A stretch of 64,000 nucleotides of DNA from assembly GCA_027484685.1 (NCBI GenBank), contig JAIXSO010000049.1, positions 1-64,000 on the forward strand, in the 5' to 3' direction. Within the stretch, counting starts at the first letter, position 1; every line of letters starts with the position of its first letter. The notes under the pieces were generated by a model that worked only from the letters and a program-made list of their open reading frames with translations, was not told the origin of the DNA and searched no databases. The stretch comes from Bacteroidota bacterium. Its GTDB lineage: Bacteria; Bacteroidota; Bacteroidia; UKL13-3. Shown piece by piece: positions 35,823-45,939 of this stretch. Position numbers and translations under genes: made by a program.

Positions 35823-37028
35823 TTATTCTCCTTCTTCTAAATTTTGATCAACACCATCTACAAATTCGTGTTTGGTATGTAAAAACTTTTTGCTTGCTGC
35901 TCCTTTACTGCGTAATAATGCAACCACCATTAATAAAATAGCTTTAGGCACAGATAGTGAAGCTTTAACAGTTTTAGCATTATAGTATTTAGGTGGTACA
36001 CCTAAAAAGTACGATAAACAGCAAAAGAAAAATAAAATGACAAATAAATACTTAAAAACAAAAAAATTGAAGAATATAGTTAAAGTGCTTAACCCTGAAA
36101 TACCTAATAATAAAACCCTTGGCAAGAGTATTTTTTGCATTGCTTTATCAAAAAAATCGAAGTTTTTATTGACCACTAATTCTATAATGCCATCAAATAA
36201 AATTTTATTGAAATCAAAAAACTGAGAAGCAATCCAACGTCTGCGTTGGTTTACAAAAACGTCTGAAGAAGCTACTTTCTCGTCATAAACTAAAGCATCA
36301 CTTTCGTATAAAATTTTATATTTATCACGCAACAATAAAATTTCGAGTTCTTTATCTTCAACAGGGCTTTCAATGCCAAGCATAATATCTTTACAATACT
36401 TATACTTAATAAAAAAACCACTACCAATTAAAGCCGATGAAACACCCAAGCCAATATGACCTTTTCTAAAAATATTGTTATTTATCTCCTCGCTTATCCC
36501 ATCTAAAACGGCAAAAGAAGTATTGGCATTTTTAGCTGTTCTGTGGGCTTGTAATACCATTTCATCGTTTTGAAGTCTAAAGTTAATTTTCTCTAAAAAA
36601 TTATACTCCATGATATTATCTACATCTAAAATACAGCAGTAATCATAAGCCTCTGGTAGTAATGCTAATGCAGTATTTAGTGATTTAGCTTTAGTACTAA
36701 TTTCAAATTGAACAGGTATTAAGTTAATATCTAAATTAGCTAATTTTTCAAGAGTGGCTTCATGTAAACTATCTGCTATTACTACAATATCAAAGTACTT
36801 TTTATCATAACTTTGTTTTAGAGATTCAATAGCTGTATTTAAAATAATTTCATCACTTTTATAGGCAGGAATTAAAACAGCAAACTTGTTGTACTTTTTT
36901 ACATTTTTGCTAAATTTAGTTCTTTTATATAAAAAAGCACCAAATGAATAAATCGTAACATAAAATATGTTAAACGATAAATACACCAGTGCAATTATTT
37001 CGAGTATAAATAGTAAATATCTTATCAT
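35823..37028 (-). CDS. Glycosyltransferase family 2, paralogue of the gene at 9897
   Basis: A 401-residue membrane GT2: N-terminal helix, GT-A domain with KFAVLIPAYKSDEI, catalytic region CILDVDNIMEYNFL, and QRRRW (processive-type QxxRW), followed by two C-terminal helices. It shares the order and many residues (AHRTAKN, SEEINNNIFRKGH, SALIGSGFF) with the stand-alone gene at 9897-11075. The two are similar along their full length, so one arose by duplication. It probably adds sugars to the polymer or initiates the chain at the inner membrane. Confidence 0.9.
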   Translation of the reverse strand: MIRYLLFILEIIALVYLSFNIFYVTIYSFGAFLYKRTKFSKNVKKYNKFAVLIPAYKSDEIILNTAIESLKQSYDKKYFDIVVIADSLHEATLEKLANLDINLIPVQFEISTKAKSLNTALALLPEAYDYCCILDVDNIMEYNFLEKINFRLQNDEMVLQAHRTAKNANTSFAVLDGISEEINNNIFRKGHIGLGVSSALIGSGFFIKYKYCKDIMLGIESPVEDKELEILLLRDKYKILYESDALVYDEKVASSDVFVNQRRRWIASQFFDFNKILFDGIIELVVNKNFDFFDKAMQKILLPRVLLLGISGLSTLTIFFNFFVFKYLFVILFFFCCLSYFLGVPPKYYNAKTVKASLSVPKAILLMVVALLRSKGAASKKFLHTKHEFVDGVDQNLEEGE

Positions 37029-37144
37029 TATTATCTGTTTACAATATTAAATATTATGAGGTTTTTTCATAATAATTTTTCATTATTTATTTATTGAAGT
37101 TTAAAAACTACAAAAACCAACCCATGATGCTGATTATTAGTACT

Positions 37145-38065
37145 TTAAAAATCCTTATATATTGTTCCTTCGTTTTTATAAATATCAAATCCTTTAAAAT
37201 TCCAAAATACACCGCGAACAAAAGCGTTTAATAGTTTAAATTCTTTTTTCAGTATAAACTGTAAAATACCCTTAGGAAATGAAACTAACATAAAGAAAAC
37301 AATACAAGCATAGTGTTGAAATCCTGTTGTATTTCGCTTGGTATAAATCAATCTATTTCGAGTTAAATAATATGTTTTTAAAGGACTAGACTTACCTGTA
37401 GTAATTGACTCTTTATGATACACAACTGATTGGCCACAATACCAAATTTGATAGCCTGCTTGCCTTATCCTTTCACAAAAATCAATCTCTTCGTAATACA
37501 AAAAGAATAATTCTGCCATTAATCCAATTTTTTCAATGGCTTTTTTACTAATAAGCATTGCTGCTCCATGCCCCAATTGTGTTTGATACGATTTGTTGTA
37601 TTGGCCATTATCTTTTTCCATGTAACCAATTCCAAATCCTCTACCAGTATAAAAATTAATACCCGTATGTCCTGCATATTGAATGGTATCAGGCTCGCTA
37701 AAGTACAAAAGTTTTGAAGAGGCAATACCAATATTTTTATTACCCTCCATTAATTCAACTATTGGCTCTAAAAAATTAGGTGTAACCTCGGTATCATTAT
37801 TTAATAAAAAACAATACTCACCTTTCGATGCTCTAATTGCTAAATTATTTCCTGCTGCAAACCCAACATTATCAGGGCTTTTAATCAAAATGATTTGAGG
37901 AAATTTTTCTTTTAAAATATCAGGTGAAGTTGTAGAAGCATTATCAACTACAAAAACTTCAATGTTTTTATAAGTGATTTCAAATATTGATTTTAAAAAT
38001 AATTCCGTTATTTCATTTCCATTATAATTAACAGTAATTATTGACACAAGAGGCATGTTTCCCAT
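37145..38065 (-). CDS. Glycosyltransferase family 2, rhamnosyltransferase-like
   Basis: The ATG at 38065 is preferred (306 residues); the frame runs to a TTG at 38071, and ATG 38056 is also possible. It is a cytoplasmic GT2 of the WbbL/RfbN type: VSIITVNYNG, NVGFAAGNNLAI, FLLNNDTEVTP with the Asp ligand, GHGAAMLISKKA and FFLYYEEIDFCERI. Such enzymes often transfer rhamnose or a related deoxysugar in O-antigen and capsule synthesis, but specificity cannot be read from motifs. It lies 10 bases after the Wzy-type gene. Confidence 0.92.
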   Translation of the reverse strand: MGNMPLVSIITVNYNGNEITELFLKSIFEITYKNIEVFVVDNASTTSPDILKEKFPQIILIKSPDNVGFAAGNNLAIRASKGEYCFLLNNDTEVTPNFLEPIVELMEGNKNIGIASSKLLYFSEPDTIQYAGHTGINFYTGRGFGIGYMEKDNGQYNKSYQTQLGHGAAMLISKKAIEKIGLMAELFFLYYEEIDFCERIRQAGYQIWYCGQSVVYHKESITTGKSSPLKTYYLTRNRLIYTKRNTTGFQHYACIVFFMLVSFPKGILQFILKKEFKLLNAFVRGVFWNFKGFDIYKNEGTIYKDF

Positions 38066-38075
38066 AATCAAGTTC

Positions 38076-39533
38076 TTAAGTTAATTGTTTTAATGGTTCG
38101 GCTTCTTTTTCAAATTCAATATCTAATTTATCGGCAATAGCCAAATAAACCATCGATATATACATAATTGGCCCCATAGGTGATTGACCAAAAATTGGAT
38201 TTGCCAAACTTGCTATAATAATTCCCACAAAACCTCCATACAATGCAATCATTTTATAACGCAAATCTGCATTCTTGAGTCGGTAAATATTTTCGAAACC
38301 AACCACCAACACATAAGCCAAACTAAATAAATGGAGAATTAAACCCACTATACCGCTTTGAGCCCAAATAGATACGAACCAACTATCAGTAGGTAAACTT
38401 GCCAAAATGGAACCTGGATAAAACCTTATACCAAAAACATCAGTACTACCAACCCCCGCTCCAAAGGGTTTATTTTGTAAATAATTACCAATTAATTCCT
38501 GATTTTTTAAACGAACCATCAACGATGCTTCTTTTGGATCCAGAGCCGTACGAATCCTAAACAACTGATAATTACTACTACCAATATTAGTAAACTTTAA
38601 AAATGAAAAAAGTATAATACCTATAATCAATCCATAAATTAACGTTGCAAATCGTTTAATCAAAATCAAATAGAATAAGAATCCGAAAATTAAGATAAAT
38701 ACAGGACCACGTGAGCCAGAAATTGAAAAACCTAAGAAGGTAAAAAATGCGATGGCTAAAAAGGTAAATCTTCTTCTTTTACTGTATGGTCCAAATCCTA
38801 AAATGAATGTGATGAAAGAAACGAAAGCCATTGTTGCACCAAACTGTCCGGCATCAGAGTAAAATGAGAATGCACGTAACTGCCCATTTAAGATGTGAGT
38901 TACATTTCCACCATCAGCTAGCCATTTTGTTTCAAAAGCATCAGTTCCCAAAATAATCTGTTTAAAGCCCCAAAGTGTACTTATAATAGACCATATTATG
39001 AGTATTTTCAAGAAGTTATTAAAATCTTTCTTACTGTCTAAATAAAGTAAAACCAACGGTATAACCTGAATAGAATACAACGAAATACCACGAATACCAT
39101 AAATTAATGATTGAATTTTACCTAACTCTGGATTTACTACTAAGAATACAGTATAAATAAACCATATTAATGTTACAAAAAACACCCCTTGTTTTAACTT
39201 GGCTAAGCTTTCCCACTTAATATTGATAAGCATAGAAAGTGTTGTTAAAAATAATATAAAGTCAATACCCAAACCTAACTGAATATTGGGAATATACCTA
39301 GCCAAACCATTAGAAAAGAAACTATAATTTAAATATGCTAAAATACCATAGTATGGGTTAATGAAAACAATAATTATAAATCCAAAAATAAATGGAATTG
39401 CAATTGCAATTGCACCAATAGTTGAATCGCCTGTTGATAACAACATGGCCAATAAAGCACCAACTACTAAAAGTATTATACCAATGCTGTAGTTGGCCAC
39501 ATTTGCATTTAAAGTATTAGTTTGAGGCCTCAT
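38076..39533 (-). CDS. O-antigen ligase/polymerase-family membrane protein (Wzy-like)
   Basis: A 485-residue inner-membrane protein with about 12 helices. A large periplasmic loop (near 325-390) contains LMVRLKNQELIGNYLQNKPFG, similar to the Wzy/WaaL loop region that holds the catalytic Arg/His residues, with GSRGP in an earlier loop. It should join repeat units into a polymer, or ligate it, on the periplasmic side. Its start codon overlaps the stop of the flippase gene by four bases (ATGA), indicating coupling. Confidence 0.88.
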   Translation of the reverse strand: MRPQTNTLNANVANYSIGIILLVVGALLAMLLSTGDSTIGAIAIAIPFIFGFIIIVFINPYYGILAYLNYSFFSNGLARYIPNIQLGLGIDFILFLTTLSMLINIKWESLAKLKQGVFFVTLIWFIYTVFLVVNPELGKIQSLIYGIRGISLYSIQVIPLVLLYLDSKKDFNNFLKILIIWSIISTLWGFKQIILGTDAFETKWLADGGNVTHILNGQLRAFSFYSDAGQFGATMAFVSFITFILGFGPYSKRRRFTFLAIAFFTFLGFSISGSRGPVFILIFGFLFYLILIKRFATLIYGLIIGIILFSFLKFTNIGSSNYQLFRIRTALDPKEASLMVRLKNQELIGNYLQNKPFGAGVGSTDVFGIRFYPGSILASLPTDSWFVSIWAQSGIVGLILHLFSLAYVLVVGFENIYRLKNADLRYKMIALYGGFVGIIIASLANPIFGQSPMGPIMYISMVYLAIADKLDIEFEKEAEPLKQLT

Positions 39534-40870
39534 TTTTGTAAATTTTTATGTGTTAACGTTTGGTATTTAAATACAAATTCTTGCATACCAAGTTTAAATA
39601 TATTTAAAAAGCTTACGTCAATATGTTTATTAAGAAGGTAAATACCATAAATAACACCTGTAGCAAAAGTAAAAGTACTAACTATAGCTACCGATTGTAA
39701 TGTTCCGAAAACGTATAAGCAAAATACATCTCCTATTACATTTACCGATAACATAAGAATTACTTTTATAAAGTTTAAATCTGGTTTATTTATAATATCT
39801 AGCATTACTCCACTTAATTTATCTATTGGAGTAAGGGCTGTATAAATTGAAAATAATTTTAGTAAAATAGCTGCATCTCTATATTGCTCTCCTGCCAAAA
39901 TAATTACTAACTCCTCGGCAAAAACAAAACTTATAATTGAAGCAGGAAATAATAATATGAATAAAAAACCTGTTTTACGTTCAAATTCTTTTTTCAAAAG
40001 TTTGTTATTTCCACTTGCATAAATAGCCGAAAGTGTAGGCATATTGGTTATTGCAAAACTTCTAATAACTAAGTCAAAAACATCAACCACGCGCGAAGGG
40101 ACATTATAGGTTGCAACTCCGCCAGTTCCTAAAAATTTACCTATTAAAAATGAATCGGAACCTTTTAAAAGATTAGAACCTACTAAAGTTCCCATACTAA
40201 ATTTGCCAAAATGAAATAACTTTTTTAAACCATCTTTGGTTTTAAGAGAATAGTATTCTAAACCTGTCCAACCTTTAAAATAACATATAACAGTAGTAAC
40301 TAATTGAGCTAAAGTATAAGCCAATAAAATTAATGTAATTTTGCTTTGGGGTAAATAGTTTAAAAATAGAACAACTAATATTACAAAAATAAGCTGATTA
40401 TATATTCTACTCAAACTCATTTCTAAAATTTTCATTTGAGCATTTAAATACCAAGTGGCAAAATTAAATGGTAAAGAAAATAATGATATTAATACAAACC
40501 AAATAAAGTAAAACTGGTATTCAGGTAAGATATTAAATACATAGAATACGCCAAGTAAAAATAACATAGCAAGAATGTAAATAACATTTACATATATTGA
40601 TAAATTCCATGAAGAACCAATTACTTCTTGCCTTTCTAAATCGGTTTTTGATTGAGTATAATTACGAATAAGAGCGTTTAAAACCATTCCTGTTCTTAAG
40701 GTATCAAAAATACCATAAGCAGTTAAGAACAATATCCAAATTCCAAACTCTTGTTTGTTGGTAAAACGGGCTAAAATAGCAAATGAAAGCAACCCAAGCA
40801 AAGCACTTATACCATTGCCAAGCAACGATATAAAACTTTTACTTTTAAGTAAACTTACTAAACCTTTCAT
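39530..40870 (-). CDS. Polysaccharide flippase (Wzx-like)
   Basis: A 446-residue membrane protein of the MATE/PST-like oligosaccharidyl-lipid flippase family, with about 12-14 helices. The start SFISLLGNGISALLGLLSF and the segment FGIWILFLTAYGIFDTLR are typical of Wzx proteins. It should move the undecaprenyl-linked repeat unit from the cytoplasmic to the periplasmic leaflet before polymerisation. It lies between the chain-length protein (21 bases upstream) and the polymerase gene (overlapping). The short length variation is normal for the family. Confidence 0.9.
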   Translation of the reverse strand: MKGLVSLLKSKSFISLLGNGISALLGLLSFAILARFTNKQEFGIWILFLTAYGIFDTLRTGMVLNALIRNYTQSKTDLERQEVIGSSWNLSIYVNVIYILAMLFLLGVFYVFNILPEYQFYFIWFVLISLFSLPFNFATWYLNAQMKILEMSLSRIYNQLIFVILVVLFLNYLPQSKITLILLAYTLAQLVTTVICYFKGWTGLEYYSLKTKDGLKKLFHFGKFSMGTLVGSNLLKGSDSFLIGKFLGTGGVATYNVPSRVVDVFDLVIRSFAITNMPTLSAIYASGNNKLLKKEFERKTGFLFILLFPASIISFVFAEELVIILAGEQYRDAAILLKLFSIYTALTPIDKLSGVMLDIINKPDLNFIKVILMLSVNVIGDVFCLYVFGTLQSVAIVSTFTFATGVIYGIYLLNKHIDVSFLNIFKLGMQEFVFKYQTLTHKNLQK

Positions 40871-40891
40871 CTGCTATTTTATTAATATACA

Positions 40892-43075
40892 TTATGCCTT
40901 AACTAAAGCACTTTTAACGTTACCAACATTTTTACGAGGGGCCTCACCAACAATACTTACTAAGTTTTCAGGTGCTACATAGTTTAACCAAAGCATAATT
41001 TTATTAGTATTATTGGTTGCCTTTTGGAATAAATTTAACATGTAATTATCTGAACTTGCCCAAGCTCTTCTACTATCAAGCATTAATAATGATAGTTTAG
41101 AATTTTTGATTAATTGGTTAGGAATAGCATTAACACTAATTGCTGGAACCTCTAAAATAATAAAGTTGTAAGCTTCTTTGTTTACTCTTGAAAACTCAGG
41201 TAATAAACTTTGCTCTGATTTAGCACTGAATAATTTACTAGTTACATCATATCTAATGGCTCTAAATCTTCTGTCCTCAGTTTCTACATCATCCACTCTT
41301 TCGTCATTAGTTATAAACAATACAGAGTAATCTAAACTATATAATTTTTCGGCTAATTTATTAGCAGCATAAGTTTTACCTTCTTGCTCTCTATTACTAA
41401 TTATGGTAATTAAATAGTTATTCAATGATTCTGGACTGTTTTCTAGCTCAATTTTTAAGTTAGAAACAGCGTAATCTAATAAGGTATTTTCTAATCTAGC
41501 GCTGCTCAAATCTCCATCATTGGTTATAGGTAAAGCACTAAATAATTTTAAGCCAGTTAACTCCTCAGCTTTAGCTGTATCTTTTATTGATGAATCTAAC
41601 AACTCACGAGCCACAAAGTAGGTTAGTAATAAGAAGAAACCTGCTAAGAAAGAAACTATAATTAACAATAATCTTCTGCTTGGTAACGGCTTAGTAGGGA
41701 ATGAAGGTGAATCCATTACTTGTAAACTATTACTCATTTCAATATTTTGTTGACGTAATTTAGCTAAGTGCAAACCATGTAAAATTTCTAGATATTGTTT
41801 TTCAGCTACATCAATCTCGCGCTCTAAGCGGCTCATTTGCATACCTAAAGGAGAAAATTCAGTATATTGACGGTCAAATTCTTTTCTTCTATCAACGTGA
41901 ACTTTTAAACGAGCTTCTGATTCATCAGCAGCTAAAGTTTCATTTAACCATTTGTTCAACATATTATCCTGTGGAACTGACTCAATAGTGGTATTTAAAC
42001 TGTAAGAAGCTAAAACATACAATTGGATTTCCTTTTTCAATGAGTTTACTTTATTAAGCAAAGCAGCAACAGCATTAGTAGGATTACCGTAAATTTTGGC
42101 ACGCTCTAATTGTTCATTAGCTTCTCCTAATTGCTTACGTAATTTATTTAACTGTGCATTGTTTTTCAATAAAATTTCTCTGCTTTCTAATTTATCTTCT
42201 AAACGAGCAATGGCTTTTTTACTAGCTTCATAGTTTGATAACTCTTTATAGTAATCAGTTTCATTGGTTTCTTTTTCTTCCGCTAAAAATTTGGTTTGCT
42301 CATTGTAATTAATAATCTTATTTCTTACACCAAAGTCTTTTAATTTGTTTTCAGAGTTATTCAAATCAGCAGCTGCTTCTTTTAAACGAGCTTCAAACCA
42401 TTTAACAACATTGATAGTTTCAGAACCTTTTAAGTATTTAAACTTAGAAATAAAGGTTTCAGATAAAAATTTAACAGTCCATACTGCTACACCAGGATCG
42501 TTTGATTTGAATGATAAATCAACGAAATCGGAAGCTTGTTTTCTTTCTACAGTTAAGTTAGCGTTTATAACTTCAATGCTATAAAAACCTTTATTATTAT
42601 TGATTAACTGGGCAATGATATTATCTCCACTTGAATGAAGTTCTTTCATTATTTTTTCAGCTGTTTCAGCTTCGTTTTTACCAATTAATGCATTTCTTTC
42701 GTCATGAGGAATTTGTTTAGCTAAAACATCAAAACCTTCAGCTCCCATTGTTGAAAGTTCAGGCTCTTGCAACATTAAATGCTTAGCCAATAATTTCACT
42801 GCCACTTCTTCTAAAGTTTGGCGTGAACGTATGGTAACCATTAAGTTATCAAACGCATTATTAATAGCAAAATAATCGAAAGTTGACCCTGCACCTTCGC
42901 CTGTATTTGCTAAGTTAAAACCTGATGCAATACCAGTATAAACACTAGCGCCCGAAACATATTCTTTAGGCAATTTAGCAGTAAAGAAGTAAACTAATAC
43001 TGCTATTAGTGAAGGAAACAAAATTAACCATTTTAATTTTTTTCCTATTATTCGTGTAAACTGTGAAAAATTCAT
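40892..43075 (-). CDS. Wzc/GumC-type chain-length protein with degraded kinase domain
   Basis: A 727-residue polysaccharide co-polymerase. A membrane helix near residue 15-32 and a second one (LLLIIVSFLAGFFLLLTYF, near 480) flank a long coiled-coil periplasmic domain with Wzz-type repeats. The cytoplasmic C-terminus looks like a bacterial tyrosine kinase domain, but the Walker A Gly is replaced (NREQEGKT, G566-K567-T568 retained) and the second nucleotide motif reads FITNDERVDD instead of the usual IDxDxR. The C-terminus ends in ALVKA with no Tyr cluster. It is therefore probably a regulator of chain length and export without kinase activity. Confidence 0.9.
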   Translation of the reverse strand: MNFSQFTRIIGKKLKWLILFPSLIAVLVYFFTAKLPKEYVSGASVYTGIASGFNLANTGEGAGSTFDYFAINNAFDNLMVTIRSRQTLEEVAVKLLAKHLMLQEPELSTMGAEGFDVLAKQIPHDERNALIGKNEAETAEKIMKELHSSGDNIIAQLINNNKGFYSIEVINANLTVERKQASDFVDLSFKSNDPGVAVWTVKFLSETFISKFKYLKGSETINVVKWFEARLKEAAADLNNSENKLKDFGVRNKIINYNEQTKFLAEEKETNETDYYKELSNYEASKKAIARLEDKLESREILLKNNAQLNKLRKQLGEANEQLERAKIYGNPTNAVAALLNKVNSLKKEIQLYVLASYSLNTTIESVPQDNMLNKWLNETLAADESEARLKVHVDRRKEFDRQYTEFSPLGMQMSRLEREIDVAEKQYLEILHGLHLAKLRQQNIEMSNSLQVMDSPSFPTKPLPSRRLLLIIVSFLAGFFLLLTYFVARELLDSSIKDTAKAEELTGLKLFSALPITNDGDLSSARLENTLLDYAVSNLKIELENSPESLNNYLITIISNREQEGKTYAANKLAEKLYSLDYSVLFITNDERVDDVETEDRRFRAIRYDVTSKLFSAKSEQSLLPEFSRVNKEAYNFIILEVPAISVNAIPNQLIKNSKLSLLMLDSRRAWASSDNYMLNLFQKATNNTNKIMLWLNYVAPENLVSIVGEAPRKNVGNVKSALVKA

Positions 43076-43110
43076 ATTTTAAATTTTGTTATTAGCTCTT
43101 AATCTAGTAC

Positions 43111-43848
43111 TTATTTACGTTTTAAAGTATTTAACTTTACTCCTAAAATTACTTGAAGTCTTTCATAATAATTGGTGTATAATCTTCGCGCATCCTCTTG
43201 TGCAGCAACAGCAATAGCCAAAACGTTCTTTTGACGCGCATACTCTGCAATTTTAATTACACCTTCTTTGTATTCTTTTTCAGCCACAGCACAAGCCACC
43301 TGCTGAACAAATAAATCCTCGTTACGAGCAGTAAAAATACGCTGAGCACCCACCAAGTTGGTATAATAATCGGCTACGTCTTTCTTGAAGTTAAATGCTT
43401 CTACATCTTTTTTATGCTTAGCTACTTCCCAAGCTTCGCGAGCCTGACCTACTCTACCTTTGTATCCTAAATAATCAAATAAATTCAACCTGATATCCAC
43501 ACCTACCCTGTAACCTTCTAACAAGGTAACATTTTGACCTTGGCTAGTTAATGGACCCGAGAAGAATGGTAAATTACCCCAAGAGTAGTTATAAAACACA
43601 CCAATACCTTGAGTCCAAATTCTTTTTACATAATGCATATTCCAGTAATAAGAATTTGCCTGAGCTTGCTCTAATCTCTGTAAAGGATTGTTTTTTAATC
43701 CAATAATAAACAATGAATCCAAAGGCGGTAAATACTCTTCAATATTCATTTTAGGATCAATAATGCTATCGTTTCCTTGCTGTGCAGCAACATCGTGTTG
43801 CAACGCAAAGAACAGAATTACACCCAAAAACTTAATTAACTTTCCCAT
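43111..43848 (-). CDS. Half-length TolC-like outer-membrane protein
   Basis: A 245-residue protein with a signal peptide (MGKLIKFLGVILFFALQHDVAAQ). The remaining sequence has a long helical segment (SLFIIGLKNNPLQRLEQAQAN), two barrel-like strands (GIGVFYNYSWGN, GYRVGVDIRLNLFDYLGYKG) and a second helical pair ending VILGVKLNTL. This is one structural repeat of a TolC/OEP protein, whereas TolC itself has two repeats in over 400 residues. As no Wza-type gene is present, it may form the outer-membrane exit of the polysaccharide together with the Wzc-like protein encoded 35 bases downstream. Confidence 0.82.
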   Translation of the reverse strand: MGKLIKFLGVILFFALQHDVAAQQGNDSIIDPKMNIEEYLPPLDSLFIIGLKNNPLQRLEQAQANSYYWNMHYVKRIWTQGIGVFYNYSWGNLPFFSGPLTSQGQNVTLLEGYRVGVDIRLNLFDYLGYKGRVGQAREAWEVAKHKKDVEAFNFKKDVADYYTNLVGAQRIFTARNEDLFVQQVACAVAEKEYKEGVIKIAEYARQKNVLAIAVAAQEDARRLYTNYYERLQVILGVKLNTLKRK

Positions 43849-44028
43849 CAGTTTGCTGATTTAATATTTTATAAAAATTACTTGGTTCAAATTAAACTTA
43901 TTAATACCTATAAATATTTTACAGTTATTTACACAAAATGTCGCTATGTCTATTTTTTTAAAACGTTGATTAAATTATATTTTATTTTCCAATTTGATTT
44001 TTAAACTTGTACCAAATAAAATACCCTT

Positions 44029-45231
44029 ATGACAATAGTTAAAGATAGAGACATAATAGTTGTTGGTTTACAACCTTGGGATGGAGAAATTGGTAGTAAT
44101 TGTAAAAATATTGCTATTGAATTTGCTAAACACAATAGGGTTTTATACGTTAATTATCCACTAGATAGGATTAGTATAAAACGAGAAGCCAACAACCCGT
44201 TAATTGCAAAAAGGATTGATATTTTAACCAATAAAAAAGATAATTTATTGCAAATAAATAATACAACTTGGCAGCTATATCCTAGCTGTGTTTTAGAAAG
44301 TATAAACTGGCTTCCAAGTACTTTTTTATTTAAAATCATCAATAAAATTAACAATTGGAAGTTTGCTTCTGAAATAAAAAAAGCGGCAGATGCACTTAAT
44401 TTTAAAAACTATATTTTATTTAATGATAGTGATATGTTCAGGAGCTATCACTTACAAGAAATGCTTAAACCAGCTTTAAGTATGTACTACACTCGCGATA
44501 ATATGATGAGTGTTCCTTATTGGTATAAACATGGACATATTTTAGAACCTGAATTAGTAGCCAAAAGTGATGTTATTACAGCTAACTCAACCTATTTGGC
44601 CGACATTGCAAAGCAACACAATCCTAAAAGTTATTACGTAGGCCAAGGATGCGAAACTGAAGCATTTGATTTAGAAAAAATAACATACACACCTAAAGAT
44701 ATTGAACACATTAAGGGGCCAATTATTGGCTATATTGGAGCTTTATATAAACTGCGCTTAGACCTTGATTTAATTGAACATATAGCTAATACAAAACCAG
44801 AATGGAGTGTAGTTTTAATTGGCCCGGAAGATGATGCTTTTAAACAATCGAATTTGCATCAATTAGCAAATGTTCATTTTCTTGGGTTAAAAGATACAAC
44901 CGAACTACCTGCTTATTTAGCTAAGTTTGATGTAGCTATCAATCCACAAATTTTAAATGAGGTTACTATTGGTAACTATCCAAGAAAAATTGACGAATAC
45001 TTAGCTATGGGAAAACCCACGGTAGCTACAGAAACTAAAGCTATGAGTATATTTAAAGATTACACCTATTTAGGGAAAACCAAAGAAGATTACATTATAT
45101 TAATTGAAAAAGCTTTAGCTGAAAATACACTAGAAAAACAACAAGAACGAATTAAATATGCGCGTTCGCATACCTGGGAAAATAGCGTTGCTGAAATTTA
45201 CAAAGCCATGTTATCTACCAACAAACTTTAA
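44029..45231 (+). CDS. Glycosyltransferase (GT4-like), divergent from the exopolysaccharide cluster
   Basis: A 400-residue GT-B enzyme. The N-terminal half begins DIIVVGLQPWDGEIGSNC and contains FNDSDMF and YTRDNMMSVPYW, a pattern of Bacteroidota capsule-locus glycosyltransferases. The donor half has IGYIGALYKLRLD, VVLIGPEDD, FLGLKDTTELPAYLAKFDVAINP and EYLAMGKPTVAT. The 180-base divergent spacer to the minus-strand cluster probably holds promoters for both directions. It is followed 32 bases downstream by the acyltransferase gene, and both likely complete the polymer made by the cluster. Confidence 0.88.
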   Translation: MTIVKDRDIIVVGLQPWDGEIGSNCKNIAIEFAKHNRVLYVNYPLDRISIKREANNPLIAKRIDILTNKKDNLLQINNTTWQLYPSCVLESINWLPSTFLFKIINKINNWKFASEIKKAADALNFKNYILFNDSDMFRSYHLQEMLKPALSMYYTRDNMMSVPYWYKHGHILEPELVAKSDVITANSTYLADIAKQHNPKSYYVGQGCETEAFDLEKITYTPKDIEHIKGPIIGYIGALYKLRLDLDLIEHIANTKPEWSVVLIGPEDDAFKQSNLHQLANVHFLGLKDTTELPAYLAKFDVAINPQILNEVTIGNYPRKIDEYLAMGKPTVATETKAMSIFKDYTYLGKTKEDYIILIEKALAENTLEKQQERIKYARSHTWENSVAEIYKAMLSTNKL

Positions 45232-45263
45232 TTATACATATTAACCTTTAATACCCTATAAAA

Positions 45264-45878
45264 ATGTCAATAGTTGATACCATAAAAAGTAATCCAAATT
45301 TAAAAAAATTTGTACATTGGACTTTAATTCCTAAAGGTCAAGCAAGGCCGCGTACTTGGGTAAAATGGTTTGTAAATCCTTTTATTCATAAAAAAGGAAA
45401 GGGCGCTACCATTAGGCGAAGAACTCGTGTTGATGTACTGCCGTTTAATCCATTTGAACTTGGCGATAATTCTACCATTGAAGATTTTAGTACCATTAAT
45501 AATGGTGTGGGAGCTGTAAAAATTGGTAATGGAGTGCGCATTGGAATGAGCAACGTGGTAATAGGCCCTGTAACCATTGGCAATAATGTAATATTTGCAC
45601 AAAACATAGTTACTAGTGGCTTAAACCATGGATATGAAGATATTAATATTCCTATTTGTAAACAACCAACTACCACTGCTTTAATAACCGTAGAAGACGA
45701 TTGTTGGATTGGTGCAAATGCAGTATTAACAGCAGGTGTAACCATAGGTAAACATACGGTAATAGCTGCTGGAGCAGTAGTAACTAAAAGCATTCCTCCT
45801 TTTTCTATTGCAGTTGGAAACCCTGCAAAGGTTATTAAACAATATAACTTTGAAACTAAGCAATGGGCTAAGGTTTAG
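45264..45878 (+). CDS. Hexapeptide-repeat acyltransferase
   Basis: A 204-residue left-handed beta-helix protein. Successive hexapeptide turns are seen in VKIGNGVRIGMSNVVIGPVTIG and CWIGANAVLTAGVTIGKHTVIAAGAVVTKS. The C-terminal VGNPAKVIKQYN is typical of the LbetaH acyltransferase family. It probably adds O-acetyl or a similar group to a sugar, using acetyl-CoA. It lies directly after the glycosyltransferase gene, fitting polysaccharide decoration. The residue at the catalytic His is in the N-terminal repeats (LNHGYED). Confidence 0.92.
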   Translation: MSIVDTIKSNPNLKKFVHWTLIPKGQARPRTWVKWFVNPFIHKKGKGATIRRRTRVDVLPFNPFELGDNSTIEDFSTINNGVGAVKIGNGVRIGMSNVVIGPVTIGNNVIFAQNIVTSGLNHGYEDINIPICKQPTTTALITVEDDCWIGANAVLTAGVTIGKHTVIAAGAVVTKSIPPFSIAVGNPAKVIKQYNFETKQWAKV

Positions 45879-45939
45879 GCTGTGAATTATATTGTACATT
45901 TACTTGCCAAATATCATATTTCAGTCATATTATATAAAA

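Noticed and set aside
45386..45793. 135-residue minus-strand open frame opposite the acyltransferase
   Set aside because: It is the antisense shadow of hexapeptide repeats; the plus strand clearly encodes the LbetaH enzyme.
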